Shown here: positions 21,244 to 31,777 of the stretch, one piece after another
How the letters are laid out: each line of letters begins with the position of its first letter
Numbering within the stretch: position 1 is the first letter of the stretch
NCBI GenBank assembly: GCA_000934385.1
Contig: KN880445.1
Span: 164,199 to 228,198, forward strand
Length of the DNA: 64,000 bases
DNA from: Cylindrobasidium torrendii FP15055 ss-10
Taxonomy: Eukaryota > Basidiomycota > Agaricomycetes > Agaricales > Physalacriaceae
Direction of reading: 5' to 3'
Translations under genes and position numbers: made by a program
Notes under the pieces: model-generated
Database searches by the model: none
What the model saw: only the letters and a program-made list of their open reading frames with translations
Told to the model about the DNA's origin: nothing

Positions 21244-23631
21244 CTACTTGTTATGGACCGCGTACTCCTCAAAAATCGCCGTATAATCAGGCATCTCATC
21301 CTTCCCTTCCTCGTTCAAAAACCCGTAATACCACGAATTATCCCTCCCATCCGTCTCGCGCTGCGCGAACCCATTCCCAAACGCTCTAAACCTATTCCCG
21401 GACCGGTACTTGAACTTCCAATCCTCTGGGCGGAAGTTCTGCAGGACGTGCTCGATGAAGTGCACACGCGAGCCGGGATAGTGATGCGGGAGGCCGTCCT
21501 TGCCCTTCTTGAACCAGGAGGAGCAGGGTCCGTCCCAGACAGTGCGCTTCATGTACAGCTCGACGTGCTCCATGAATTCCCGCGTGGCTTCTTCTGTGGG
21601 CTCTAGGCTGACGATTTGCTCTTCGGACATTTTTCGAGCCTGTAGACAATCTTAGCGAAAACGTGAGAGGGAATGAAGAAGATGTGGTACTATTTTGAGG
21701 AAGGCGGTAATGGTGTTTTCGATTATGGGAGCGGCAGAGCCGTGTCCGGTAGGACCATACGGTCCGTACGCCATGAGGAAGTTGGGAAAGTTGGGTACGG
21801 CAATAGACAAGTAGGAGTATGGCTGCCATCTATGAGCCAAGGTCGTGATGCCAAATAATGAGGACCATACCTCTTTCTCCCACTGGTCTTGCATATTTAT
21901 GCCGCGCGCGCGGACAGGGAAATGCGGTTTGAAGGTCGTATCAAACCCAGTCGCACAGATAAAGACGTCGACTTCGTGTTCAGTGCCGTCTATCAGTTGT
22001 GAGCCTCATTTTCCGCTACTTGGAGGGGAGACGCTGACTGGCATCGATGAAGCCTTTCTCGGACATCTCCTGCATTTCATCCAAGAACACCGTGACCTTG
22101 TCTTTCCTCGTAAGGGCGTCAAGGTATCCTGGCGCAGGGGTAGGACGACGACACCCAACTTCAAAGTCGGTCGGGATGATCTTGGCAGCGATCTCTGGGA
22201 CGCTTGCCAACTTTTCCTTCATCATTGCCTCGCATCCTTCTCGCGCCAGTCGGGATTCTGGGGAACCTTTGATAATAAAACGGAAACGGCGGCTAGAAGC
22301 TGGTGATCAGCTGCAGCACCAAAGACACAGACCCAAAATGCACTTGAGCTCGCTCTCCATAGCTTTTCTGTAGGCAAGATAGTGATGCGGGTCCTTGGCA
22401 AAGCGTTCCTTTTGCGCCTCAGAGTCTGTTCGCCGAAGGTGAGCTTAGGGTGGACAGCGGCACGCCGTTCAACAGCACGCACACGCAAAGTTGGATCCAC
22501 CGGGACCTGCAAACATCGCACCCACACTAGCTCGGCGTCATTCCGAGAGCACTCGAGCGGGCTGTATACGCACGCGGGGACGATCCATGTCGGGGAGCGT
22601 ATCCAGTGGTACAGATGGTCCTACGAAGGAAATGAGTACGCTTTGGTTGCCAAGTGGGTGGCATGTGCGACGTACAACTTCATTCACGATGGCAGGAACG
22701 GTCTGGACGCCAGATGAACCCGAGCCAAGGACAGCTACTCGTTTGCCCTTGAGGTCAAGATCCTTTGGGTAGCGTGCGCTGTGAACAAGAGTGCCTTGTT
22801 CGGAAACAATGAGGCGGCGCTTGAGCGCAATGGAGAAAGAGCCGTTACTTACCCTTGTACTTGTCCAAGTTTTTGAGGTCAGGCCATCGCGGCCAGTGCA
22901 ATGAGCCAACCATGCTTATGAGGAGATTGCAGGTGTCGGTCTTGACGTCGCCTGTTTTGAGATCCTTGATGCTGACTGTCCAAACGCCCGACTCGTCGTT
23001 CCAGTCTGCGCCGACCACTTCATGTGAGAAGTGAATGTACTTTTCAAGCCCGTGTTTGTGCATCTGGCCCTGGTAGTACTCCCGGATTTCGGCCCCATAA
23101 GCTACATAATGCGAAGGTCAGCGTACTACTAGGTGCGGGCATACGCAGACGATCTAACCGTAGTAGGTGGACCAGTCTGTCTTGGGATCCTTGATGTACT
23201 GGTAATTCGACCCCGGGACATCCTGAGCAGGAATGTCAGCAGTTATTCGTGGGCTGTGGACGTATACAATCTACACATGCGATCCCAGGATAGCGATTCC
23301 AATGCCAGACGCCACCCGCTTCATCGCCCATTTCATAGATTGTGAGGTCGATGAGGTCCTGCTGTTCTGTGTCTACAACATGGGCAAGGTGTATCCCGCT
23401 TGCAAACACACGTTAGCATGAGTGGTATTAGGCAGCGCCTGGGGCCACCTACGACATGCCGGCGCCGATGCCAATGACCTTGATGCGCCTGCTGAGCGAG
23501 CGTGCAGGCCTTTCGTCGATGGTATAACCTCTGGCATTTGACGGCGGCCACAAACCTTGCTTGATTTCCTGCGGCACTTCATATTTGACCCAGCCGTCTT
23601 TGTCGATTTCGACGTTTGGATTGGGATTCAT
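21244..23631 (-). CDS. FAD-dependent monooxygenase (FMO/Baeyer-Villiger type)
   Basis: A multi-exon gene. The start is the ATG at 23631 (MNPNPNVEIDKDGW). The first Rossmann FAD site is IKVIGIGAGMSG; then come YEMGDEAGGVWHWNRYPG, a hallmark of the flavin monooxygenase/BVMO group, and the linker SMVGSLHWPRWPDLKNL. A second dinucleotide site, VAVLGSGSSGVQTVP, probably binds NADPH, and a GCRRPTPAPGYLDAL segment follows. The C-terminal exon ends at 21244. It should insert one oxygen atom into an organic substrate; the substrate is not predictable. It is divergently transcribed from the MFS transporter across 310 bp, an arrangement common in fungal metabolic clusters. Confidence 0.87.
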
Positions 23632-23941
23632 TGTGGGAGGACAAGTTCAAGCTATTTTTCAAAACCAAAATGAACGCTTCGCGAACGCAGGAAGTGGGCC
23701 CGCCGAGACGTGTGTTTTGGACGACCTCGGCGTGCCTATCACTGAGTCACGTGTCCGGTGTTTCTCTCCCTGGTTTTTTTGCTTCCGCTTTCACCGTACT
23801 TCGGACCCCCCACCATCACCCGAGTCCGTTTACGTTCAATTGATGCCGCCATCAGCATAGAACCCCAGCACGGGCAAAGTATATCCTACAGATATATATA
23901 CTTACAGCACCCCTTGTTTTTCCTCTCCCACGTTCAGAAGG
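23632..23941. promoter_or_regulatory. Shared divergent promoter, monooxygenase and MFS transporter
   Basis: A 310-bp intergenic region serving both start codons. TGAGTCACGTG at 23743-23753 overlaps an AP-1/bZIP-like TGAGTCA with a CACGTG E-box. The first ten bases of this element also occur in the neighbouring kinase promoter. Confidence 0.5.
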
Positions 23942-26510
23942 ATGCGTTCAACCAGGTTCCTATGGCCGGCGACAGGCAGCTCGTACTCTCTGTTGCTCCA
24001 GGCAGCGTCCATCTCTGCTTTGGGCTTGTATGGATGGCAAGTACTCAGTTTGATTCGTAGAAATGCCACTTATTCATGTATAGGGACGCTGGTATTATGG
24101 GAGGGTGTGTAATTGACTCAACGTCTCGAAACTCACTCATTTCTCTCTAGCATTCTCAACACGTACGTTTCCCACTTGTCCTACAGACATCGCCAACCTC
24201 TTCATGCAGCCCACAATTTGAGAAACATATCGTCACCTCGAACACGGAGCTGCTCAGCTTCATTTCTAGTGGTATCATCCTAGGTGCTCAATGTCCCCGA
24301 CTTTCCTCCTCTTCCGCTCATTTTGTTTCCACAGGCGACATCTTTGGTTGTGCCATCATCGCACCTCTCTCGTACGCTCAGTTTCTTAGTGACCGCTCCG
24401 CGCATGACTGAATCCTCACAGATGGTCCATTGGTCGTCGCTCCTCGATTCTTCTCTGTGTAGGTGGAGCTTCCTCCGCTGCGTCCTACTTGGCTCACGAC
24501 ACCAGTGCTGGGTCGCTCTCGTCGGTATCATCATCCAAACCGCGGCAGTCAGCGCGACCATGCTCATCGTCGGGCGTGTCATTCTCGTGAGTGCAGATCT
24601 TCCCTCTTTGATCACCGGACTCATGTACAAGTTCAGGGCCTGGGAAATGGCGCTCTGTCTGCAGCAGTCCCGGTGTTCGTGCACGAGAGCTCAGTTACCA
24701 AGAACGTTGGCCGTGAGGTGACGCCACACCATGTCCGACCTGGAACCCTGGACTAACACACGCCCCCAGGATGAACGCACGAAGAAGGTCATGGTCAATA
24801 TTGGCTTGTGTGCGTCCCTTCCCTTCCCCTTGAACATCTTATTCGCACCCCACAACAAGTGTATTGACCAAGAATTCTCAGCGGTCGCGGCTATCTCCAT
24901 CGTAGCATGGCTAGGACTGGGCGTGTACAAGAGTCGTAGGTGTGCACCACTTCACCAGGTCTCATCGGCTGAACTCGACCTATAGCATATGACCAGGGCT
25001 GGCGCATCCTTCTTGCCTCTCAAGCCGTATTCGTGATTGTCCCCATCGTGATCCTCCACGGCAAGTGTCCTTTCCCATCCTAGCTAGAATCGGCATTTAC
25101 GTTCCCCGCTAGGCGCCCTCGAAAGGCAGGTCTCATTGTGAATTTCAAGCCGCCCCATAGCTCATCCCGAATTGTATACAGTCCTCGCTGGTTCTATGCA
25201 AAAGGCCGTATGGACGAAGGCGACGAATCGCTGGAGCGTCTGCTTGGGAAGAGCATCTCCGATCCGGAGCTGCAGGCGCAACGGAAAGAGATGATTGCTG
25301 CCATCCGCTTGGAAGAGCAAGAGTCGCTCCAAATCACCTTTACGTCCATGTTCAAGCGGGATACGACCGAGACCAAGATCACAAAGAGGATATGGATATC
25401 ATGGCTTATGCAGATGGGAAAGCCCTTTTTCGGCGGAAACCTCATTGTGTGTCGTGTTTTTTCATTCGTTGCTTATGCTTTGGCTGACCAGAGGTAGACA
25501 TATTGTATGTGCTTACGCTAGACACGAATACGGTGGACTGACGACCGAGATTAGATGGTAAATCCATCATTGCAACGTTGCACTTCTCGAGTGATATCAA
25601 TGCCATCGTGACGGCTGCGCTGAATTCCAGTAAGCCTTCCTTTACCATCCCATGTTATTCATTAACGCTCTACAGTGGTGACACTGGGATGCAGTATGTC
25701 CATATCCAGCCCTTCCGCCAGTCGAACTAACCCCCGCTATTCTAGTTATCTCGTATTTCACGGTGCAACGTTTTGGCCGTCGCCAGATTATCCTCTTCGG
25801 CTGCTTCGTGCAAGTGTCCGCTATGCTCATCTTTACCGTTCTTGGAAGTAGGGTGCTTTTCTGGCGTCTTGTTGACAGTAGTCTGATTTCCTTTAGCGCT
25901 GCCGGACCATTTGACAACACAAGCGACTCGCTGGGCACAAATAGCGATGTTGTTTTGGTTTGAGGCGGGCTCGGGGCTGTCGTGGATCTGGATGGTGTAC
26001 TTGTACGCTATTGAAATCGTCCCGACGAGATACCGTGGGCAGGCGGGCGGTATTGGGAACGTCGGTGTATGGACGCTGGCATGTGTGTCCTTCCGCTTCT
26101 CCCGGTGCTATCGATACTTATACCCATCCAGTCGTCTTTGTGTACAGTGGACCCATCGCCATCAAGGATGTAGGCGTTCAGTTCTTCGCCCTCTTTGTTG
26201 TCGGTCCGTTATCTCTTACCCTTGAATATTCAAAGACAGACACTGATTGCCTTGCATGATAGGTGGCTCCCTCGTTAGCATCGCTTGCTTCAGATGTGAG
26301 CATTGAACATAACCCTTTCACACTAATGATGCTCACCTTATTTTAGGGATCAAAGAGACGAAGGGTCTCTCGCTCGAGGAGATTGATCTACTCTGGGCAA
26401 CGCCAGAGTTCAGGGAAAAGAACAAGGACGCTCGGATTATCGAAGAGATGTCTGTCACTCAGAGCAACGACGAGAGTATGAAGGACGAGTACGATAAGTC
26501 TTCTGCATAG
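23942..26510 (+). CDS. MFS sugar-porter-type transporter
   Basis: A gene with about a dozen short introns. The start at 23942 (MRSTRFLWPATG) is the only one that joins in frame to the first-helix motif LYGWDAGIMGGILNT. The first exons are 23942-24036, 24084-24104, 24151-24162, 24210-24283, 24335-24371, 24422-24458 and 24506-24586; several are tiny. Visible sugar-porter features are IIIQTAAVSATMLIVGRVI, GLGNGALSAAVPVFVHE, SPRWFYAKGR, a central loop, VISYFTVQRFGRR, IEIVPTRYRGQAGG and KETKGLSLEEIDLLW near the end. Intron 1 has a GC donor (ATG/GCAAGT). It is a plasma-membrane carrier of the sugar/quinate group; the substrate is unknown. Later exons were not fully resolved. Confidence 0.85.
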
Positions 26511-26689
26511 GTCTTTTTTGGAGTTTAGTTTGTCCTGTAATGAGTGTGTATACCACGATAATAGTTCTCCAAGCGCGGTGTTGTGGCGTGCTCGGCGATC
26601 AAAGAAGCATCATCGATCGGTGAATTTACAATAGAGTATTGCTCTCTGTCTCTCACAACCACCACCATTGGATCCATTACCCCGCCAGA

Positions 26690-29677
26690 ATGTCGGCATC
26701 GCCGCCGTCGGAGAGCACGCGAGAAGCCGACGCAATTGATGCGCGCTTCAAGGCCGCCCGCGCCTGTGACCAGTGTGTATGCTCCAATTGTCACAGAGTC
26801 TAATGTGACGCGATAATTAGATGTCGGAGGAAACGAAGAAAGTACGTTCAACAGTGCCTACGGTGGAATTGGGAATTCATGGGTGGATAAGATGCGAGCC
26901 ACTGCCAAAGCAGAATCTTTGCAAACAGGTGCGTGCTACACTCGTCCTGAGACGCGTTCTGACTGCATATCCCACAGTGCCAGAGCGGCGGCGCTACATG
27001 CACCTGGGTAGGCCAATTCTCTTTACAAACTTCCAAGTCAATAACTCCCGTCTTCTAGAATCTACCCATCACAGAAACTCGTCACAAGTCGTAACCTATA
27101 TCCTCTTGAGTGTTGATACATGCTGAGCATTGCAGCAGACGACGGGCGCCAGAAGCGGCGGACGACTCTGCGCCTATCACACAAGGCGCGGCGAAACGCC
27201 TGTCCACTCATCCATTGCTCCGTGCCGTTGGGTCCCATGGCAGCCCATTCTCCACCGTGCTCGCACCCCAGCCAACGTTTGGCTACGCGGTCAGCGAGAC
27301 CAAGCTTCGAGGACCGACAAGTATAGCGCATATGATCCATTCAACATCCACATTCCGTCTGTCGGCTCCCTTTCAACTATTCGAAGCATTCTTATTCAAC
27401 GTTAGTCTGTAGCCATCGAGCTCATGCAGGCCCACAATCGACGGTACCGGACCTATATCGACATGCAGCAGCACCGGGGAGACGCCATCATGCGCATTGC
27501 AAGCCTTAGCCTCGAAGACGCGGACGACTTGAATCCCTTGTCACCAACCGCTAAAGAGATTTCCAGCGTTGCCCAGCAGCCGGAGCCAGTCACCCTGAAT
27601 CCGGACCTCGTCGAGCGGCTCATCAAGTTCTTTTTTGCCACCCATGCAGACTTATTTCCGATTGTTGAAAAGGACGTCTTTATCACCAGCACGCCGCTAC
27701 CCCCGCTCCTCATTTATGCCATGGTCGGCGTTAGCGCTATGACCATCGAGGCCGACGTTCCTCCTGGCACCCTGGAGGCTATTCAGAATAATTTGGCATT
27801 ACTCCGGCGGTCAGAGGTATGTTTTTCATTCGATACTCAGCCTTTTCTTGCGTTCTCACTGTCAGGTAGGACTTGTTTTCCAGGAGTACGATGTATGAGA
27901 TCCAAGGTCATCTGATTTTTGCCCTCTCGCTCGAATTGGAGCGAGGTGGGTCGGCTTCTTGCGTATGGAACCACCTCGGCGCTGTCCGTCTATCCTATTC
28001 TTGCCCCGTCCCCATCCCAACTGATACATCTCCCCATTCAGGCTGTTCGGCAAGCACAAGAGCTTGGACTGCACCGTGAAAGTGTCGTGACTGGTCACCG
28101 GGACTATGGGCGCGAAGAGTACCGCAGAAAAGTATGGGGCGGGCTCGTCGTTGCTGACCGCTGGGTCAGCGCCATGTGTGCGTTGGGTTCATTTTGCTTG
28201 ACGACCGTGTGCTCACTGGGGAGAAAATAGATGGGCTTCCTATGATGATCGACCTTGCAGACTGCGATAGAGTCTATCCCCGCGACGAAGGCTTTGCCAA
28301 GCTCATCGAGATATCGATTCTGTTTGGCAAGGTCATGAAGCTAATATATACTCCCACCGGAATAACGAGGGTGACGGACCCGGAGGCAGAGGCGCTGTAT
28401 GAGGAGATACAGACATGGATTGCTAATCTGCCTCCAGAGCTGAGCTGTATGGATCAGACATTCGCCGAGTGTAGCGTACGCGCCGGGCTCTTGAACTTGT
28501 GTTACGTCGCTGTTCAGGTAAGCCGTTCCTTCGGTGGTCTGGATGTAATTTGACCACCCGTGGGTAGTACTGCTTTGTGCGCCCATTCATGCGTGTTGCA
28601 TACACAGCCGATTCGTTGAGCTTTGCCATTACCATCGGCGATTGGCAGGCGTTGGTTGTCCGTGCAGAATTTGCTGTATGTTCAATCCTTCGTATGTATA
28701 TGATATGCTCACTTGGGAGCTAGTTACGATGGTGTGCTCTCAACCGCGTCCATCTCCAGGGCTGGTCATACTCCCTCTATTGCATGACTATGGCCTGCAT
28801 CATTGTCTACCACTCGTATGTCCGGACGTTCAGGCCGCCACTCTTGGAAGCACTCAACATTGCGAATGATACCATCAAAAGCATTGAGCACCACGAATGC
28901 CATACCCGCATCAAGATTGGAGAGATCGTCAGCTTGATATGGTCCGCGGCGGTGAATGCGAGGCATGATGGCGAACTGAAGACGGACATGAAGAGCATCA
29001 ACCCAACACGGGGGGTTCGTCTGCGCAAGCAGAAGCCGAATATGCGCTGGGATGCCGAGCGCAATTCCTTCGTCTACACATCAACCGACCCAGGGCTTGA
29101 TCCCACCGAGCCAGGCGTGCCCGAGCATTTGGTTGGCGGGAGTGTTTCCGGGAGTACGCCAGAATCGTCTTCGTCTTCCTCGGGTGCATCGCCTCACCCG
29201 AATCTGAACCCATCCATCAACGACATGTTCAGTGCGCACTATCTTTACGAGCCCATACCCGAATTCTATGGATTCGGCAACCAGGGGATGACCCCGCAGG
29301 TGTGGCCAGACCAATACCGACCGCCTTTTCGTTTTGGGGCGAGTACTGAAGAGGAGGTAGAACAACCGCCGCAATGGGAACACGGGCAGGTGCCGCTGCG
29401 CCCGTCGCTGATGCATCCTCAGTCGCAAGCCGTACAGCCGGCTCACCATCTTCAACCACTCATACCACACCCAAATACGTCGGTGCACCAGCGAACGTCT
29501 TCAACACACCATCAGCAGCTGCCGGTGCACCCTCAACAATCCCCACAACATCAACAACAGCCTGTCCAGCTTCCTAGCCAACATTCGGTGCCAGCGCCTC
29601 ACCCTGACGCTTTCGCGCAGGGCTCTGGACAAGGACTCAATCATTCTAACCAGGCGCGATATCTCCCTCAGGGATGA
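26690..29677 (+). CDS. Zn2Cys6 fungal-specific transcription factor 1
   Basis: Starts at 26690. The zinc cluster is spread over four exons: 26690-26772, 26821-26841 (21 nt), 26892-26928 and 26978-27007. Spliced, it reads CDQCRRKRRKC...CKQCQSGGATC, spacing C-x2-C-x6-C-x8-C-x2-C-x6-C. The next exon begins at 27059. The middle is the fungal_trans domain (NPDLVERLIKFFFATHADLF, LAYGTTSALSVYPIL, QAVRQAQELGLHR, YRRKVWGGLVVADRW, LPMMIDLADCDRVYP). The tail beyond about 29140 is Ser-, Pro-, Gln- and His-rich, a probable activation region. It lies 180 bp after the MFS transporter on the same strand, so it is a candidate local regulator. Confidence 0.88.
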
Positions 29678-30290
29678 GCTGAGGCTCAGCGCCAGGTCCT
29701 TGTACAGTATCAATATAAACGGAATTTTGTGTTGCTGGTTATTTATGTGTTTGCTATCGAATTGTTCGTGTCGTCTTGTCTGTAACCACTGTCTTCCTCC
29801 ATCTACTCACTCATATTTTTGATGTGTAGCGTTATCTCAGTGCGGTGCAATTCTATTGTTTCTTGGATGTAAACAGTAAGAATGAAAGGGCACGATGTAA
29901 GTGGTGCGTGCACGACAGGCGAGCGACTTGATCAAGAGCGAAAATGAAGACAGCCGAGAGGCGAGAGGAAGACGTAGATAATATGAGGAAAACCGATTGC
30001 AAACACGTAGATAGACTACTATGTAACTGCGATGCGGGGACGGATGTAAGGTGAGCAAATCATGAACAACATGTGTCTAAAGAATGAGAAATTGTTCATA
30101 TTTCCCAGTAAGAGTAAATGTTACGGCACTGACTACCGCTAGTTGTCGACGAGGAAAACGCTGGACACAATTCCTTGAGGGTCCGTCGACATCTCCTCTT
30201 TGGCGGTCTCCTCTTCACTCTGTGAGAGGCACAAAGCTTGAACTTCCTGCAGCAGGTCACCACGTTGGACAGAATTCTCCCTCGCCAAAA
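29678..30290. other. Intergenic region
   Basis: No gene recognised in this 613-bp stretch. It ends where the inverted duplication begins. Confidence 0.4.
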
Positions 30291-30350
30291 AACAATTGCC
30301 GATTTTTCATGAACGCGGATGCTTCAACAAAACGTTTTCCGTTGGTTCGT

Positions 30351-30374
30351 CCGACGTCCGTACGCCGCGCGCCG
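30351..30374 (-). promoter_or_regulatory. Four CGG triplets at 7-bp spacing (copy B)
   Basis: CCG on the plus strand (CGG on the minus) at 30351, 30358, 30365 and 30372. The array lies 37 bp upstream of the TATA box at 30411 and matches the array of copy A base for base in its triplets and spacers. Confidence 0.6.
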
Positions 30375-30410
30375 TACAGGCGGACAAGAGATCCGCGTGC
30401 GTGAGCAGTG

Positions 30411-30417
30411 TATAAAA
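30411..30417 (+). promoter_or_regulatory. TATA box of secreted protein copy B
   Basis: TATAAAA lies 106 bp upstream of the ATG at 30517. Confidence 0.6.
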
Positions 30418-30516
30418 GCGACCATCGTTCAGAGGAGAACGGCACCCAGCTTCACCACCTCGAAGTCACAGTCCTCTTGCAGTTCTCTTTCCAGCCTTTC
30501 CTCATCGAATATCATC

Positions 30517-31226
30517 ATGCTCGCTTCCGTTGCCACCATTGCCTCCCTTGTTTCCTTTGCCCTTGCGTCTCGCGAGGCGCGCGCTGTCATCGACGTCAAC
30601 GTCTGTGCGACGCTCGGGGACTCGGAGCACTATGGCTACCTCGACATGAAGCATTTCGATGGGTGCAATGCTGTGGTATGCTGCATATTCACTCACTCTG
30701 CTTGCGAGACTCAATGGGATTCTGCAGATTGATGACTGTGTGAAGTCGTTCGAGGCTGGCGAGAACCCATGGGCAACCGCCTCCTGTGTGGCCGCTGCGA
30801 CTTGCTGGGGTGTACGTACTGTCTCGGTTTCTTTCTTTTCTCCGTCGAGGCTGACTTAAATTCTTTCTGACAGCCCGAGAGCCTGAACCAGTACTTCCAG
30901 TGCAAGAACGAGAGCTATGACCCTGCGTCGGCGCTTGACCTCGACATCAACGTCTATGCTTCCGTTCTGGGACTCGATGTGGATGTCGACGTCAACGTGG
31001 ACCTGTCGTTTGAGCAGTACAACTCCTTCATCGATGCGACCATTTCTCTCGTTGGATCCGACGGCCTGCCAGAGTACGTCTCTTTACCTTGCGAAACTGG
31101 ATGCATGCTGACGACAATGATGATAGGTCTACCGACTTCCTGAAGGATTACTTCTGGGCGCCGTTCGCCAACGGGGCCGACACTGTTTCCTACGATGAGC
31201 TCAACACCTACGTTCACAGGGCTTGA
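30517..31226 (+). CDS. Small secreted six-cysteine protein, copy B
   Basis: Exons 30517-30675, 30728-30811, 30874-31073 and 31127-31226 give 180 aa, nearly identical to copy A in sequence and exon plan. Differences seen include Val/Ile and Glu/Asp changes in exon 3 and a TGA rather than TAA stop. The signal peptide is MLASVATIASLVSFALAS, and the six cysteines are intact. The open frame extends upstream to 30319, but that part lies in the promoter; the paralogues fix the start at 30517. It sits between two Zn2Cys6 regulator genes. Confidence 0.87.
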
Positions 31227-31390
31227 ATTGGGGGTTGAGGGATTGGTTGCACGAAGAGACTGGAGGGGTGGAGCAAGGAGGACTCGGTTTCTGAAAAGAT
31301 TCATTTTCACATATATTCTACTACGCCTTACACGGTGGCCAGCGATTTTCGGCGGCCATTAATGTCATCAACGACTTTTTCTTGATTCTG

Positions 31391-31777
31391 TTACCAACTG
31401 AACTGCAACAATCAACATGATGATGAGGTCTTTTCCACCATTAGATTATCTGAGTGGGGACATTGTCAATTTATTGACTATCCCTTGGCATATGATTTGA
31501 AGCAATCCACACAGCTTGTAGGGTCGAACCCGCGTCTACGGCTGGAGGAAAACATGCAGTGTTACAATGCAACACCCTTTGTAAGTCTTCACATATGTAA
31601 TAACTTGGCCTTACCCAAGGCTCAGAACTACTGTTAAGTATGACGGTCCGTAGACAGATTTATATGGAAAGAAGAAACACAGACATCCAGGTCAAGACTT
31701 GAGTACAACGTAGTATACACATAGCAATGTACGAGTAGATACAAAACACAACAATAAATTATCATCCCCAATGCCCT
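31391..31777. other. Intergenic region
   Basis: A GGGTTCGACCC box-B-like palindrome occurs on the minus strand near 31525. No box A and no cloverleaf could be drawn, so no tRNA is called. Confidence 0.35.

Larger units (their letters stand above)
30290..31390 (+). repeat. Right arm of 1.1 kb inverted duplication
   Basis: Counterpart of 16900-18000 in opposite orientation, with conserved promoter, exons, introns and 3' flank. Boundaries are approximate. Confidence 0.8.

Noticed and set aside
30319..30516. Upstream extension of the copy B open frame to 30319
   Set aside because: It runs through the TATA box and the CGG array; paralogues fix the start at 30517.
31515..31620. GGGTTCGACCC on the minus strand as a tRNA T-arm
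   Set aside because: No box A at a suitable distance, and acceptor and anticodon stems do not form.
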